Shown here piece after piece: positions 1 to 6,441 of a DNA stretch of 11,006 nucleotides. Source of the DNA: an uncultured Campylobacter sp. (GTDB taxonomy: Bacteria > Campylobacterota > Campylobacteria > Campylobacterales > Campylobacteraceae); assembly GCF_937890585.1 (NCBI RefSeq), contig NZ_CALACG010000382.1, positions 1-11,006 of the forward strand. Direction: 5' to 3'. A program made the position numbers and the translations under genes. Below the pieces are notes generated by a model. The model was not told the origin of the DNA. It made no database searches and saw nothing but the letters and a program-made list of their open reading frames with translations. How positions within the stretch are numbered: position 1 is the stretch's first letter; each line of letters opens with the position of its first letter.

Positions 1-50
1 GTAAAAATTAGCTATAAAAATATATATTTTAAACTAAATTTAATAAATAT

Positions 51-75
51 AGTTATATTATTTTTCTCATATAAA
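51..75 (+). promoter_or_regulatory. Possible sigma-70-type promoter of the left operon
   Basis: The AT-rich leader ahead of the first gene contains TATAAA at 70-75, preceded by a T-rich stretch (60-67). This resembles Campylobacter housekeeping promoters, which usually have a clear -10 box and periodic T-tracts in place of a -35 box. It would give a leader of about 35 nt. C. jejuni dba-dsbI is known to be Fur-controlled, but I see no convincing Fur box here. Weak call, because the whole leader is AT-rich. Confidence 0.3.
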
Positions 76-115
76 CATGTTTAGAGTTTAAAAACTAACG
101 AAAAAGGAGCTCAAA

Positions 116-283
116 ATGGAATTTCTAATTTTGACGCTATTTTTGATAAGCGGTCTTATCCTATACATAAAGCCGCAGATGAAAAAAGTAGCAACGTCCT
201 GCTTGGCCTTAGGGTGCGTGATACTAGTTGCACTAGAATTTTACGTAAATTTATGGGTAGTCTTGCCAATAGGCAACTTTTAG
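116..283 (+). CDS. dba: Dba-like small two-helix membrane protein (copy 1)
   Basis: This encodes a 55-residue, very hydrophobic protein with two likely membrane helices (about residues 3-19 and 27-46) joined by a short basic turn (KPQMKK). It ends in VVLPIGNF. The start is set by a good GGAG site at 106-109, seven bases before the ATG. In C. jejuni a protein of similar size, Dba, is encoded directly before dsbI and is needed for DsbI function. Size, topology and position all match, so I identify it by context more than by residues. The stop codon lies 9 nt before the dsbI start and merges with that gene's ribosome binding site, which suggests translational coupling. A second copy at 10797-10964 shares the MEFL start and the VLP-GNF end. 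The biochemical role is unknown; a DsbI partner or assembly factor is the best guess. Confidence 0.8.
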   Translation: MEFLILTLFLISGLILYIKPQMKKVATSCLALGCVILVALEFYVNLWVVLPIGNF

Positions 284-287
284 GAGG
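281..287 (+). promoter_or_regulatory. Stop-codon-embedded RBS coupling dba to dsbI (copy 1)
   Basis: TAGGAGG combines the dba stop codon (281-283) with a strong Shine-Dalgarno sequence for the ATG at 293. Ribosomes finishing dba would clear or re-use this site, as reported for C. jejuni dba-dsbI, where translation is coupled. Confidence 0.6.
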
Positions 288-292
288 GCAAG

Positions 293-1003
293 ATGCAAAC
301 GAAACAAAATGAAATCCCAGCAAACGAACAAGGCTTTTTCAACCTTATGTCACTAGCCATCACCGCTCTTGTGGCACTTCCAGTTGGTATCGCCTGCTTA
401 GTGCTTGGCTTTGGGCTAGGTGATAACCCTTGCATAATGTGCTGGGCCGAGAGGATCACGATGATAGCTATTAGCCTAATAGCGCTTTTCATCATCAGGT
501 ACGGACTAAAGCCTGGCTATCTAGCAGCACTTTTACTAATGGCTTGCTGGGGCATATTTAATGGCTTTATCCACTACAGCCTAGATGGAACATTTGGAGG
601 CTATCTTGACATCAAACAAGGTTTTGGCCTTGAAATTTTAGGTGCCCACACTCAGTTTTGGGTTATGGTTGTTGATTTTTGTGTGATCATATTTTTAGCT
701 CTTATATTTTTGTTTAGCAAAAATTTGGGCCTTATAATGCAAAAAAGCTCAAATGGCGAATATGGCGACTTTCTAAGCTACCTACCGCTTGGCAAATTTG
801 CAAATTTGGTCTTTATCGTGATCATACTTGTAAACTGCGTTCAAGCCTTTATAGCTTCTGGTCCACCGCCATATCTAGGATCTAGCACACCACCTAGAAT
901 GAGCATCGATCCTTCAAAATGGTTCTGGGAAAAAGACCACTGGGATAGCTCGCTTGACTTTAGATTTGACTGGAACCCTGAGCTTCCAGACCTAGCAAAG
1001 TAA
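293..1003 (+). CDS. dsbI: DsbB/DsbI-family membrane thiol oxidoreductase (copy 1)
   Basis: This 236-residue inner-membrane protein probably returns electrons from periplasmic thiol oxidases to quinone, driving disulfide formation. The DsbB signature is C47-I-M-C50 followed by W-A-E-R, just after the first helix, where the quinone-linked CXXC of DsbB sits. Hydrophobic segments fall near residues 20-40, 54-70, 76-92, 121-143 and 168-187, giving about five helices and a periplasmic tail ending WNPELPDLAK. The loop between helices 3 and 4 (about 93-120) has no cysteine, so the second DsbB cysteine pair is not in its usual place. The other cysteines (35, 85, 130, 182) lie in helices. As I recall, C. 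jejuni DsbI is about 500 residues, with a propeller fused to the C-terminus; here the propeller is the separate next gene. The start follows AGGAGG within the dba stop. Family call firm, DsbI subtype likely. Confidence 0.88.
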   Translation: MQTKQNEIPANEQGFFNLMSLAITALVALPVGIACLVLGFGLGDNPCIMCWAERITMIAISLIALFIIRYGLKPGYLAALLLMACWGIFNGFIHYSLDGTFGGYLDIKQGFGLEILGAHTQFWVMVVDFCVIIFLALIFLFSKNLGLIMQKSSNGEYGDFLSYLPLGKFANLVFIVIILVNCVQAFIASGPPPYLGSSTPPRMSIDPSKWFWEKDHWDSSLDFRFDWNPELPDLAK

Positions 1004-1007
1004 GGAG
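1001..1007 (+). promoter_or_regulatory. Stop-codon-embedded RBS coupling dsbI to the propeller gene (copy 1)
   Basis: TAAGGAG joins the dsbI stop codon (1001-1003) to the Shine-Dalgarno site of the ATG at 1014. It is the same design as the dba/dsbI junction and suggests tied production of the membrane and propeller parts. Confidence 0.55.
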
Positions 1008-1013
1008 TAAAAG

Positions 1014-1907
1014 ATGAAAAAGCTAATATTTTTTATCGCATTAGCAAGCCTTGCTTTTGGTTTTAGCTTTGACATGGATAGCAAAAATGGAGCTATCCAA
1101 AACGTAAAAGAGCTAGGCCTTAAAGGTACACTCACTCTAAATTTGCAAAATGATAATGCAATAACTGGAGCTGACTATGATGAGGGCAAAAAGCAGTTCG
1201 CTCTTGTCTCAAACGACAGCGAATTTTACATCGCAGATGAAAATTTAAAGCCAGTTAGCTACGCCAAACATGACCGCCATTTTATAATGGAAATGGAAGC
1301 AACAGTTGGAGCTAGCTGGTATAAAAATGAGCTTGGCATGATAAGCTACAACAAGACTTTTGTCTTTTATGAGCCAGCTAGCAACCTCAGCAAAGACGAG
1401 CAAAATAGCCAGTGGAGGCACCTATTGGCTGGATATGACTCGTGGAAGCTAAATGACCTTGGTAACAAGGGCAGATTTTCTACCATCAGATCAAAACAGC
1501 AGTATGTCTTGGGCTGGGACTACCTAGAAAGTGAGAATAAATTTTTCACAGCTAGCGTGCCAAATGACGTTAGAGACTACTGGAGTGTCGCTATATTTGA
1601 CGGCGACGATAAGATGATCTTAGAAGAATTTGTGCCAAAAACAGGAGCAAATTTACAGCTCAAAGAGGGTAGAAATTTAAACAACTATTATATTACTGGC
1701 ATCGACGCAGAGCCTGATGCACTCTATCTTTTAAGCAAAAATTTCTCAACTATTTTAAAGTTAAATTTGACCACCAAAGAGATAGACGAGGCATTTAGTT
1801 TTAGTGGGGTAAATAACCCAAGAGCATTAGCGATCAAAGATAATAAATTTTACATCTTCTCACGAGAAGGCAAAGAGAATAAAGTTTTTATCTTTGAGAT
1901 GAAATAG
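1014..1907 (+). CDS. Secreted beta-propeller-like protein, detached DsbI C-terminal domain (copy 1)
   Basis: This encodes 297 residues beginning with a Sec signal peptide (MKKLIFFIALASLAFG, cleavage probably near residue 16), so the mature protein should be periplasmic. Repeated beta-rich units resemble propeller blades. Compare TGADYDEGKKQFALVS around residues 50-66 with TGIDAEPDALYLLSK around 223-237, and ALAIKDNKFYIFSREG near 273-288. The mature part has no cysteine, so it is not itself a thiol redox enzyme. Its position directly after dsbI, and a propeller domain at the end of single-chain DsbI in C. jejuni and Helicobacter, suggest that it is the same domain encoded separately. It may bind and present substrates to the membrane oxidase; that role is inferred. 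The paralogue at 9177-10061 aligns over its full length, for example VGAS, ISYNKT and RAKQQY/RSKQQY blocks. Confidence 0.75.
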   Translation: MKKLIFFIALASLAFGFSFDMDSKNGAIQNVKELGLKGTLTLNLQNDNAITGADYDEGKKQFALVSNDSEFYIADENLKPVSYAKHDRHFIMEMEATVGASWYKNELGMISYNKTFVFYEPASNLSKDEQNSQWRHLLAGYDSWKLNDLGNKGRFSTIRSKQQYVLGWDYLESENKFFTASVPNDVRDYWSVAIFDGDDKMILEEFVPKTGANLQLKEGRNLNNYYITGIDAEPDALYLLSKNFSTILKLNLTTKEIDEAFSFSGVNNPRALAIKDNKFYIFSREGKENKVFIFEMK

Positions 1908-1929
1908 CCATCAAATTTAAGGAGAAAAC

Positions 1930-4221
1930 ATGCAAAGACGTTCTTTCCTAAAAGGCACCGGAGCAGCTCTGGCAGCAGCTGGAACAGCTCCTAGCCTATT
2001 TGGTATGGAGCAATTTGAGGTGGATTTTAGACCAAAATCCTATAAGAACGAGGAAAATGTAGAGTACCACTACCTAACCTGTCCTAGAAACTGCCGTGAT
2101 GCCTGTTCGATGATCGCTGAGATCAAAGATGGCAAAATGGTAAGCATAAAAGGAGATCCAAAACACCCTCTAACGCAAGGCACAGTCTGCGTCAAGGGTC
2201 ACACCTATGCCATGCACCTATATAACGCTGACCGCATCATGCACCCTATGAAAAGAGTCGGTAAAAAAGGCGAGGGAAAATGGGAGAAGATAAGCTGGGA
2301 TCAAGCCTTAAAAGAGATAGCTGCAAAGCTAACTGAGATAAAAGAGAAATTTGGCGGAGAGGCTTTGACTGAGTTTGTCTACTCTGGCAACGAAGGACAT
2401 ATCTCAAAAACTATTGCACCGGGAAATTTCTTTGAAAAATATGGAGCTACAAGGCTTGTTAGAAACCCTTGTGACTGGCCAAGATACGCAGGCACTCCTA
2501 GCGTTATAGGTACTGACTTCTCAAAAGATGCACTTGAGATCGATGAGAGTGATATGTATATCAGCTGGGGATCAAACGAAGCTTATACGGCCGTACACTG
2601 GATAAGATTTGCTCACCGCGTTAAAAAAAGAGGCGGAAAGATCATCGTTATAAATACGATAAGAATTCCACTAGCAAACCAAGCTGATATGTTTATCCAG
2701 CTAAAACCATCTAGTGATCCTGCATTTTGTCTAGCGGTCTGCAAATTTTTGATAGAAGAAGATCTATATGATCATGAATTTGTAGAAAAATATACAACAG
2801 GCTTTGAAGATCTAGTGCACGAGTGCTCACTCTACACCTATGGCGAACTGTCTGAGATGTGCGGAGCAAGTGTAGATCAGATAAAAGTCTTTGCTAGAGA
2901 GTACGCTCACGCAAAAGCACCAGCTATCATGCACGGCGACGGCGGACAAAGACACTTTAACGGAGCAAGACTTGTTCGTGCGGTTACATTTTTACCAGTT
3001 TTAACTGGCTCCTTGACAAAGCTTGGTGGCGGACTCTTTTGGGCATATGTGCATGTAAAAGGCTGCTTTAATTTCGACAACTGTATGCCAGACCTATCTC
3101 CAAAAGATAAAGATGGCAAAAAGATAGAAAGACAGCAAGTAAGCTATATAGAATTTGGCAAAGGCATACAAAAAGAAAATCCAACATATCTTGACAAGCC
3201 TATAAACACTGTCATTAGAGCATGTATCAACTACAACTCAAATTTAATGGTAACAGCGCCAAATACAAATTTGATCAAAAAACGCATAATGGACGATGAC
3301 TTCTTCCTAGTTGTTCTTGATCCATATGATATCGATACTTGCGACTATGCTGACTATGTGCTACCTGGTGTTACATTTATGGAGAGTGAGGATATCCAAA
3401 ACGACCAAATTTCTGGATACGTATGCTACAACGCTCAAAGTGTAAAACCTCTTGGCGAAGCTAAGACAAATTTAGAGTTCTTCAACGCTCTTGCAAAAGC
3501 GATGGGCTATACAGAAGAGTGCTTTAACTGGGATAGCGAAACAGTTTGCAGACGCTTTTTGGATACAGAATTTGCCAAAAAACAAAACATCACCTATGAA
3601 AAACTAAAATCAGTCGGCTGGATCAAACCATTTAGAACGCCTGAAACGATGAAAGATCAGTTCCCGTACTACCCTTATGCACCAAAAGACAAACTAGTAT
3701 TTGGTACAAAGAGTGGAAAATGCGAGCTTTACTCACAAACCTTTAAAGATGCAGGATATCATCCAGTAATAGACCTTGAAACTGACTGGGACTACTATGA
3801 AAAGAGCAATAAATTTGGTAAAGACTATCTCAAAAAATATCCGCTTTATTTCATGACGCCAGGTACTCAGCTCCAAGATAACTCAAACTGGGGCAATATG
3901 CCTTATATCCTAAAAAGGGTTATCATTAAAGGCAATGCTGAGCTATTTATGACACGTGAAGATATGGAGGCTCGCGGTATCAAAAACGGAGACACAGTTG
4001 AGGCAACGAACGAAAAAGGAACAGCCGTCTTTACAGCAGTCGAGACAAATCAAATGAACCCAGGCATAGTCTATGCGTGGAACAACATCTGGGTAAAAGT
4101 GACAAAATCAAGAACTGGGGCAAATATACTTTGCTCTGATGGCGTTAGTGACCTAGGAAATGGCTCAACCTATACAGCTAGCTTTTGCGAAGTAAAAAAA
4201 GCAGCTAAACAAGAGATGTAA
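1930..4221 (+). CDS. dmsA: Tat-exported molybdopterin oxidoreductase, DMSO reductase family, catalytic subunit
   Basis: This 763-residue protein is a periplasmic molybdenum enzyme that should reduce or oxidise a small substrate; which one cannot be read from sequence. It starts with a twin-arginine signal (QRRSFLKGTG, then a hydrophobic AALAAAG stretch). Cysteines 51, 55, 59 and 87 have the spacing of the N-terminal [4Fe-4S] site. The bis-MGD-binding body follows (about 95-600), with WGSN near 213-216 and a C-terminal dinucleotide-binding domain from about 637 (YPLYFMTPGT). The usual molybdenum-ligand position appears to hold C181-D182-W rather than the serine of E. coli DmsA; see findings. 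AAGGAG at 1919-1924 supports the start. The three following genes supply ferredoxin, chaperone and anchor. C. jejuni 81-176 has a comparable dmsABCD set, so I use dmsA as a label, not as proof of DMSO reduction. Alternatives include other S- or N-oxide or sulfur-compound enzymes. Confidence 0.85.
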   Translation: MQRRSFLKGTGAALAAAGTAPSLFGMEQFEVDFRPKSYKNEENVEYHYLTCPRNCRDACSMIAEIKDGKMVSIKGDPKHPLTQGTVCVKGHTYAMHLYNADRIMHPMKRVGKKGEGKWEKISWDQALKEIAAKLTEIKEKFGGEALTEFVYSGNEGHISKTIAPGNFFEKYGATRLVRNPCDWPRYAGTPSVIGTDFSKDALEIDESDMYISWGSNEAYTAVHWIRFAHRVKKRGGKIIVINTIRIPLANQADMFIQLKPSSDPAFCLAVCKFLIEEDLYDHEFVEKYTTGFEDLVHECSLYTYGELSEMCGASVDQIKVFAREYAHAKAPAIMHGDGGQRHFNGARLVRAVTFLPVLTGSLTKLGGGLFWAYVHVKGCFNFDNCMPDLSPKDKDGKKIERQQVSYIEFGKGIQKENPTYLDKPINTVIRACINYNSNLMVTAPNTNLIKKRIMDDDFFLVVLDPYDIDTCDYADYVLPGVTFMESEDIQNDQISGYVCYNAQSVKPLGEAKTNLEFFNALAKAMGYTEECFNWDSETVCRRFLDTEFAKKQNITYEKLKSVGWIKPFRTPETMKDQFPYYPYAPKDKLVFGTKSGKCELYSQTFKDAGYHPVIDLETDWDYYEKSNKFGKDYLKKYPLYFMTPGTQLQDNSNWGNMPYILKRVIIKGNAELFMTREDMEARGIKNGDTVEATNEKGTAVFTAVETNQMNPGIVYAWNNIWVKVTKSRTGANILCSDGVSDLGNGSTYTASFCEVKKAAKQEM

Positions 4222-4232
4222 AGGGGTCTAAG

Positions 4233-4784
4233 ATGAAAAGAAAACAAGGATTTTTATTTGATTATAACTTTTGTATAGGCTGCAAGGCTTGTGAAATTTC
4301 ATGTCAAGTCTATCACAACCAAGATCCAGATATAAACTGGAGACATGTTGATGGCCTTATGATACATGAAGATAGCATAGAAAAAGAGATCTTTATAACT
4401 CACTCTTGCCACCACTGCGATGAGCCTGCCTGTATGGATGTCTGCCCAGTTGGGGCATATATCAAGCTAGAAAATGGTGTCGTACAGCCACTTCATGATA
4501 AGTGCATAGGCTGTGGATACTGCTTGATGGCTTGCCCTTATGGCTCTATCACAAAAGGCAAGGACGGTAAAGCTCAAAAGTGCAACCTCTGCGCTGAAAA
4601 ACTTGAGCGTGGCGAAGAGCCAGCTTGTGTGGCGGGCTGTCCGTGTGGAGTACTAAAACTAGTTGATAGCAACGTCAGCGACAGCGCTGGTATGCAAAAA
4701 GAGATGCCAGGCTTTAAACACTTCTTTACCAAGCCAAACATCCGCTTTTATCCAAGAATGAAGCGAAATGAATTCATACACTAA
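4233..4784 (+). CDS. dmsB: Four-cluster ferredoxin subunit of the molybdoenzyme (DmsB-like)
   Basis: This 183-residue protein is the electron-transfer subunit linking the molybdenum subunit to the membrane anchor. Four cysteine groups are complete: C14/17/20/24, C59/62/67/71, C91/94/97/101 and C117/120/132/136. The fourth has the wide spacing typical of DmsB, PsrB and NrfC, so four [4Fe-4S] clusters are expected. A further cysteine (138) follows the last group. There is no signal peptide, as expected for a subunit carried through the Tat system with the catalytic partner. The start follows AAGGGG placed straight after the stop of the preceding gene, with an 11-nt gap. The tail from about residue 145 to 183 is basic and lacks motifs. 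The family call is secure. The dms name rests on resemblance and operon order; PsrB-like partners look similar. Confidence 0.9.
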   Translation: MKRKQGFLFDYNFCIGCKACEISCQVYHNQDPDINWRHVDGLMIHEDSIEKEIFITHSCHHCDEPACMDVCPVGAYIKLENGVVQPLHDKCIGCGYCLMACPYGSITKGKDGKAQKCNLCAEKLERGEEPACVAGCPCGVLKLVDSNVSDSAGMQKEMPGFKHFFTKPNIRFYPRMKRNEFIH

Positions 4785-4794
4785 AGAGTAAAAG

Positions 4795-5433
4795 ATGGAT
4801 AAGGTCAAAGAAAAGCTTAGCGTTAGCCTTAGTGTTGAAGACTTTTTAAGGCGATTTTTCTTAGTGGAGCTTAGAGAGCAAAATTTAGATGAGCTCATAA
4901 GCCTAAGCCTTAATTTTAGTGATAAATTTAAAAATCACGACTTCATACTTTGGCTAAATAAGTGTAAAGATGATCTAAATTTACTAGACGAGCTAAGATA
5001 TGAATTTAACAGGCTTTTTGTAGGGCCAAGACACCCAAAGGCCGAGCCATACGAGTCGGTTTATTTTGATTATAAAACGATGTTTGGTGAAAAGACCATG
5101 CAGGTGCGAAGCTTTTATGAGAGCTCTGGTCTAAAGCTTAGTAAAGAGCAGTTTGATAAATTTCCAGATGATTTCATCGGATACGAGCTGCAATACCTTT
5201 ACTTTCTAAGCTTCAATGCCTTACAAGCAGACGAAAAAGAGAAAGTGGATGAAATTTTACATAAAAAATATGACTTCATCCGCACTCATCCGTTTGAGTG
5301 GTTTTATAAATTTAGCTCTCGCTGTAAGGAAGCTACAAATTTAGAAGCTTATGTGAGCTTTGCTGATTTTTTAAATTTATATCTTGAAAACGAGATAGAG
5401 CAGTCAAGAGCTCTTCTAACTTTTAAGAGTTAA
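4795..5433 (+). CDS. TorD/DmsD-family molybdoenzyme maturation chaperone
   Basis: This encodes 212 residues, mostly helical, with no signal peptide or membrane segment, so it is cytoplasmic. The TorD-family core is visible: EFNRLFVGPRHPKAEPYESVY at about 74-94, and a later FPDDFIGYELQYLYFL segment matching the family's conserved D-D-H/F...E-L region. Such chaperones hold the Tat signal of a molybdoenzyme until cofactor insertion is finished, and help insertion. The obvious client is the Tat-signalled catalytic subunit two genes upstream. It sits between the ferredoxin and anchor genes with 10-nt gaps on both sides, and its weak ribosome site AAAGAG immediately follows the upstream stop codon. 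That would give lower, catalytic-level synthesis. TorD, DmsD and NarJ types cannot be told apart from this alone. Confidence 0.82.
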   Translation: MDKVKEKLSVSLSVEDFLRRFFLVELREQNLDELISLSLNFSDKFKNHDFILWLNKCKDDLNLLDELRYEFNRLFVGPRHPKAEPYESVYFDYKTMFGEKTMQVRSFYESSGLKLSKEQFDKFPDDFIGYELQYLYFLSFNALQADEKEKVDEILHKKYDFIRTHPFEWFYKFSSRCKEATNLEAYVSFADFLNLYLENEIEQSRALLTFKS

Positions 5434-5443
5434 AGGATAGATA

Positions 5444-6328
5444 ATGGAACAAACAACTTGGGGATGGCTCATAGTCATATATCTCTTTTTAGGTGGTTTA
5501 GGTGCTGGGGCGTTTTTGTGCTCGGCTTTAGCCTACAAAGGCTTTTTGGGCAAACTAGATGAGAAATTTTACAAATTTGGATTTTTGCTCGCGCCAATAG
5601 CGGTTATAGTTGGAACTGCACTTTTGCTATTTGACCTAGCACCAAGCGCAGCGATCAATCCAGCTAAGATCATAGGTCTTTACACAAGACCAGTTTCTAT
5701 AATGAGTATCGGCACATATCTTCTAACATTTTTCATAATAGTTAGCGTACTCGTGCTTTTACAAGTCAAAAAAGGCGCTAAAATTTGCGATATGATGCTT
5801 AGCTTTGGCTCAATGCTAGCGCTTGGAGTGATGGGATATACTGGACTACTTTTATATGTAGTAAAAGCGATCCCACTTTGGGCAAGCATATGGCTACCGA
5901 TACTATTTACTATCTCAGCCATATCAACAGGCCTTAGCGCAAACGCTATATCTGTGCTAAGTGGTGGTGGCGTTTTAAGCCATGAGTTGCATAAATTTCA
6001 CACTATTTTGGTGGCACTTGAAATTTTTGCCCTATTGATGCTATTTGCAAGCGTTAGAAACGAAGCTGCTGGCATGGCTAGCATAACTAAAATAGTATCA
6101 GGCTCTCTAGCACCGATGTTTTGGATAGGCTTTATAGTGCTTGGTCTTGTACTACCGCTAATTGGTGGCAGTAAATTTATGCTACAAAGATGTGGTGTAA
6201 CAAAAGACGGAGCAGTATGCGGATGCAGCGAGGGTATCAAAAGCTGTGTATATAATGAATATGGTGTTTTAATCGGCGGTTTTTGCCTAAGAGCATTTAT
6301 CGTGCTTGGCGCGGTATATATATTTTAG
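5444..6328 (+). CDS. NrfD/PsrC-type integral membrane subunit (quinone-linked anchor)
   Basis: This 294-residue protein has about eight membrane helices (roughly 5-33, 43-67, 83-107, 114-140, 145-172, 185-205, 222-243 and 270-294). The N-terminus W-G-W-L-I-V-I-Y-L-F-L-G-G-L-G-A-G-A is the typical NrfD opening. NrfD proteins anchor DmsAB/PsrAB-like subunits and exchange electrons with menaquinol without haem. It takes the place of DmsC as the last gene of the operon, 10 nt after the chaperone gene, with AAAGGA as ribosome site. An unusual loop before the last helix holds C250, C259, C261 and C268. A terminator lies 23 nt beyond the stop codon. The NrfD family call is firm. The direction of electron flow depends on the unknown substrate. 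Confidence 0.87.
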   Translation: MEQTTWGWLIVIYLFLGGLGAGAFLCSALAYKGFLGKLDEKFYKFGFLLAPIAVIVGTALLLFDLAPSAAINPAKIIGLYTRPVSIMSIGTYLLTFFIIVSVLVLLQVKKGAKICDMMLSFGSMLALGVMGYTGLLLYVVKAIPLWASIWLPILFTISAISTGLSANAISVLSGGGVLSHELHKFHTILVALEIFALLMLFASVRNEAAGMASITKIVSGSLAPMFWIGFIVLGLVLPLIGGSKFMLQRCGVTKDGAVCGCSEGIKSCVYNEYGVLIGGFCLRAFIVLGAVYIF

Positions 6329-6350
6329 TTTCTCCCTTTTTCTGATACTT

Positions 6351-6376
6351 GGGTCGGATGAAAGTCCGACCTTTTA
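6351..6376 (+). terminator. Rho-independent terminator of the left operon
   Basis: A perfect 7-bp stem, GGTCGGA (6352-6358) with TCCGACC (6365-6371), closes a TGAAAG loop and is followed by TTTT. It lies 23 nt after the NrfD stop codon, where the operon should end. Confidence 0.88.
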
Positions 6377-6383
6377 AAATATC

Positions 6384-6414
6384 TTAAAAATATTTTTAAA
6401 AGATTCGATAAAAT
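6384..6414 (+). promoter_or_regulatory. Probable helicase promoter with an AT-rich palindrome
   Basis: TAAAAT at 6409-6414 is a plausible -10 box, 27 nt before the helicase ATG. Just upstream, 6384-6399 is a perfect 16-bp palindrome (TTAAAAATATTTTTAA) with outer arms ATCTT (6381-6385) and AAGAT (6400-6404). The palindrome occupies the -35 area, where a repressor could bind. However, A/T runs make such symmetry common in this kind of DNA, so an operator role is only a possibility. The gene's ribosome site is TAGGA at 6431-6435. Confidence 0.4.
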
Positions 6415-6441
6415 ACGTAAATACTTTATTTAGGAATAAAC

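Larger units (their letters stand above)
116..1907 (+). repeat. Left arm of a diverged inverted duplication (dba-dsbI-propeller)
   Basis: These three genes match, in order, spacing and protein sequence, the three genes at 9177-10964 on the opposite strand. Parts remain alike at DNA level, such as TTTTGGCCTTGAAATTTTAGG near 623-643 against TTTGGACTTGAAATTTTAGG in copy 2. The divergence implies an old duplication or separate acquisition. Confidence 0.65.

Noticed and set aside
1..115. Fur box upstream of the left dba
   Set aside because: Fur control is known for C. jejuni dba-dsbI, but only loose AT-rich similarity is present and no good dyad match to the Fur consensus.
1001..1016. Frameshift or nonsense mutation splitting a fused DsbI
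   Set aside because: Both module copies have the same break, each with a ribosome site and each propeller with a signal peptide, so the split is genuine.
4659..4898. 79-residue open frame on the - strand at the ferredoxin/chaperone junction
   Set aside because: It is a serine/leucine-rich mirror of two well-supported genes, with no motif.
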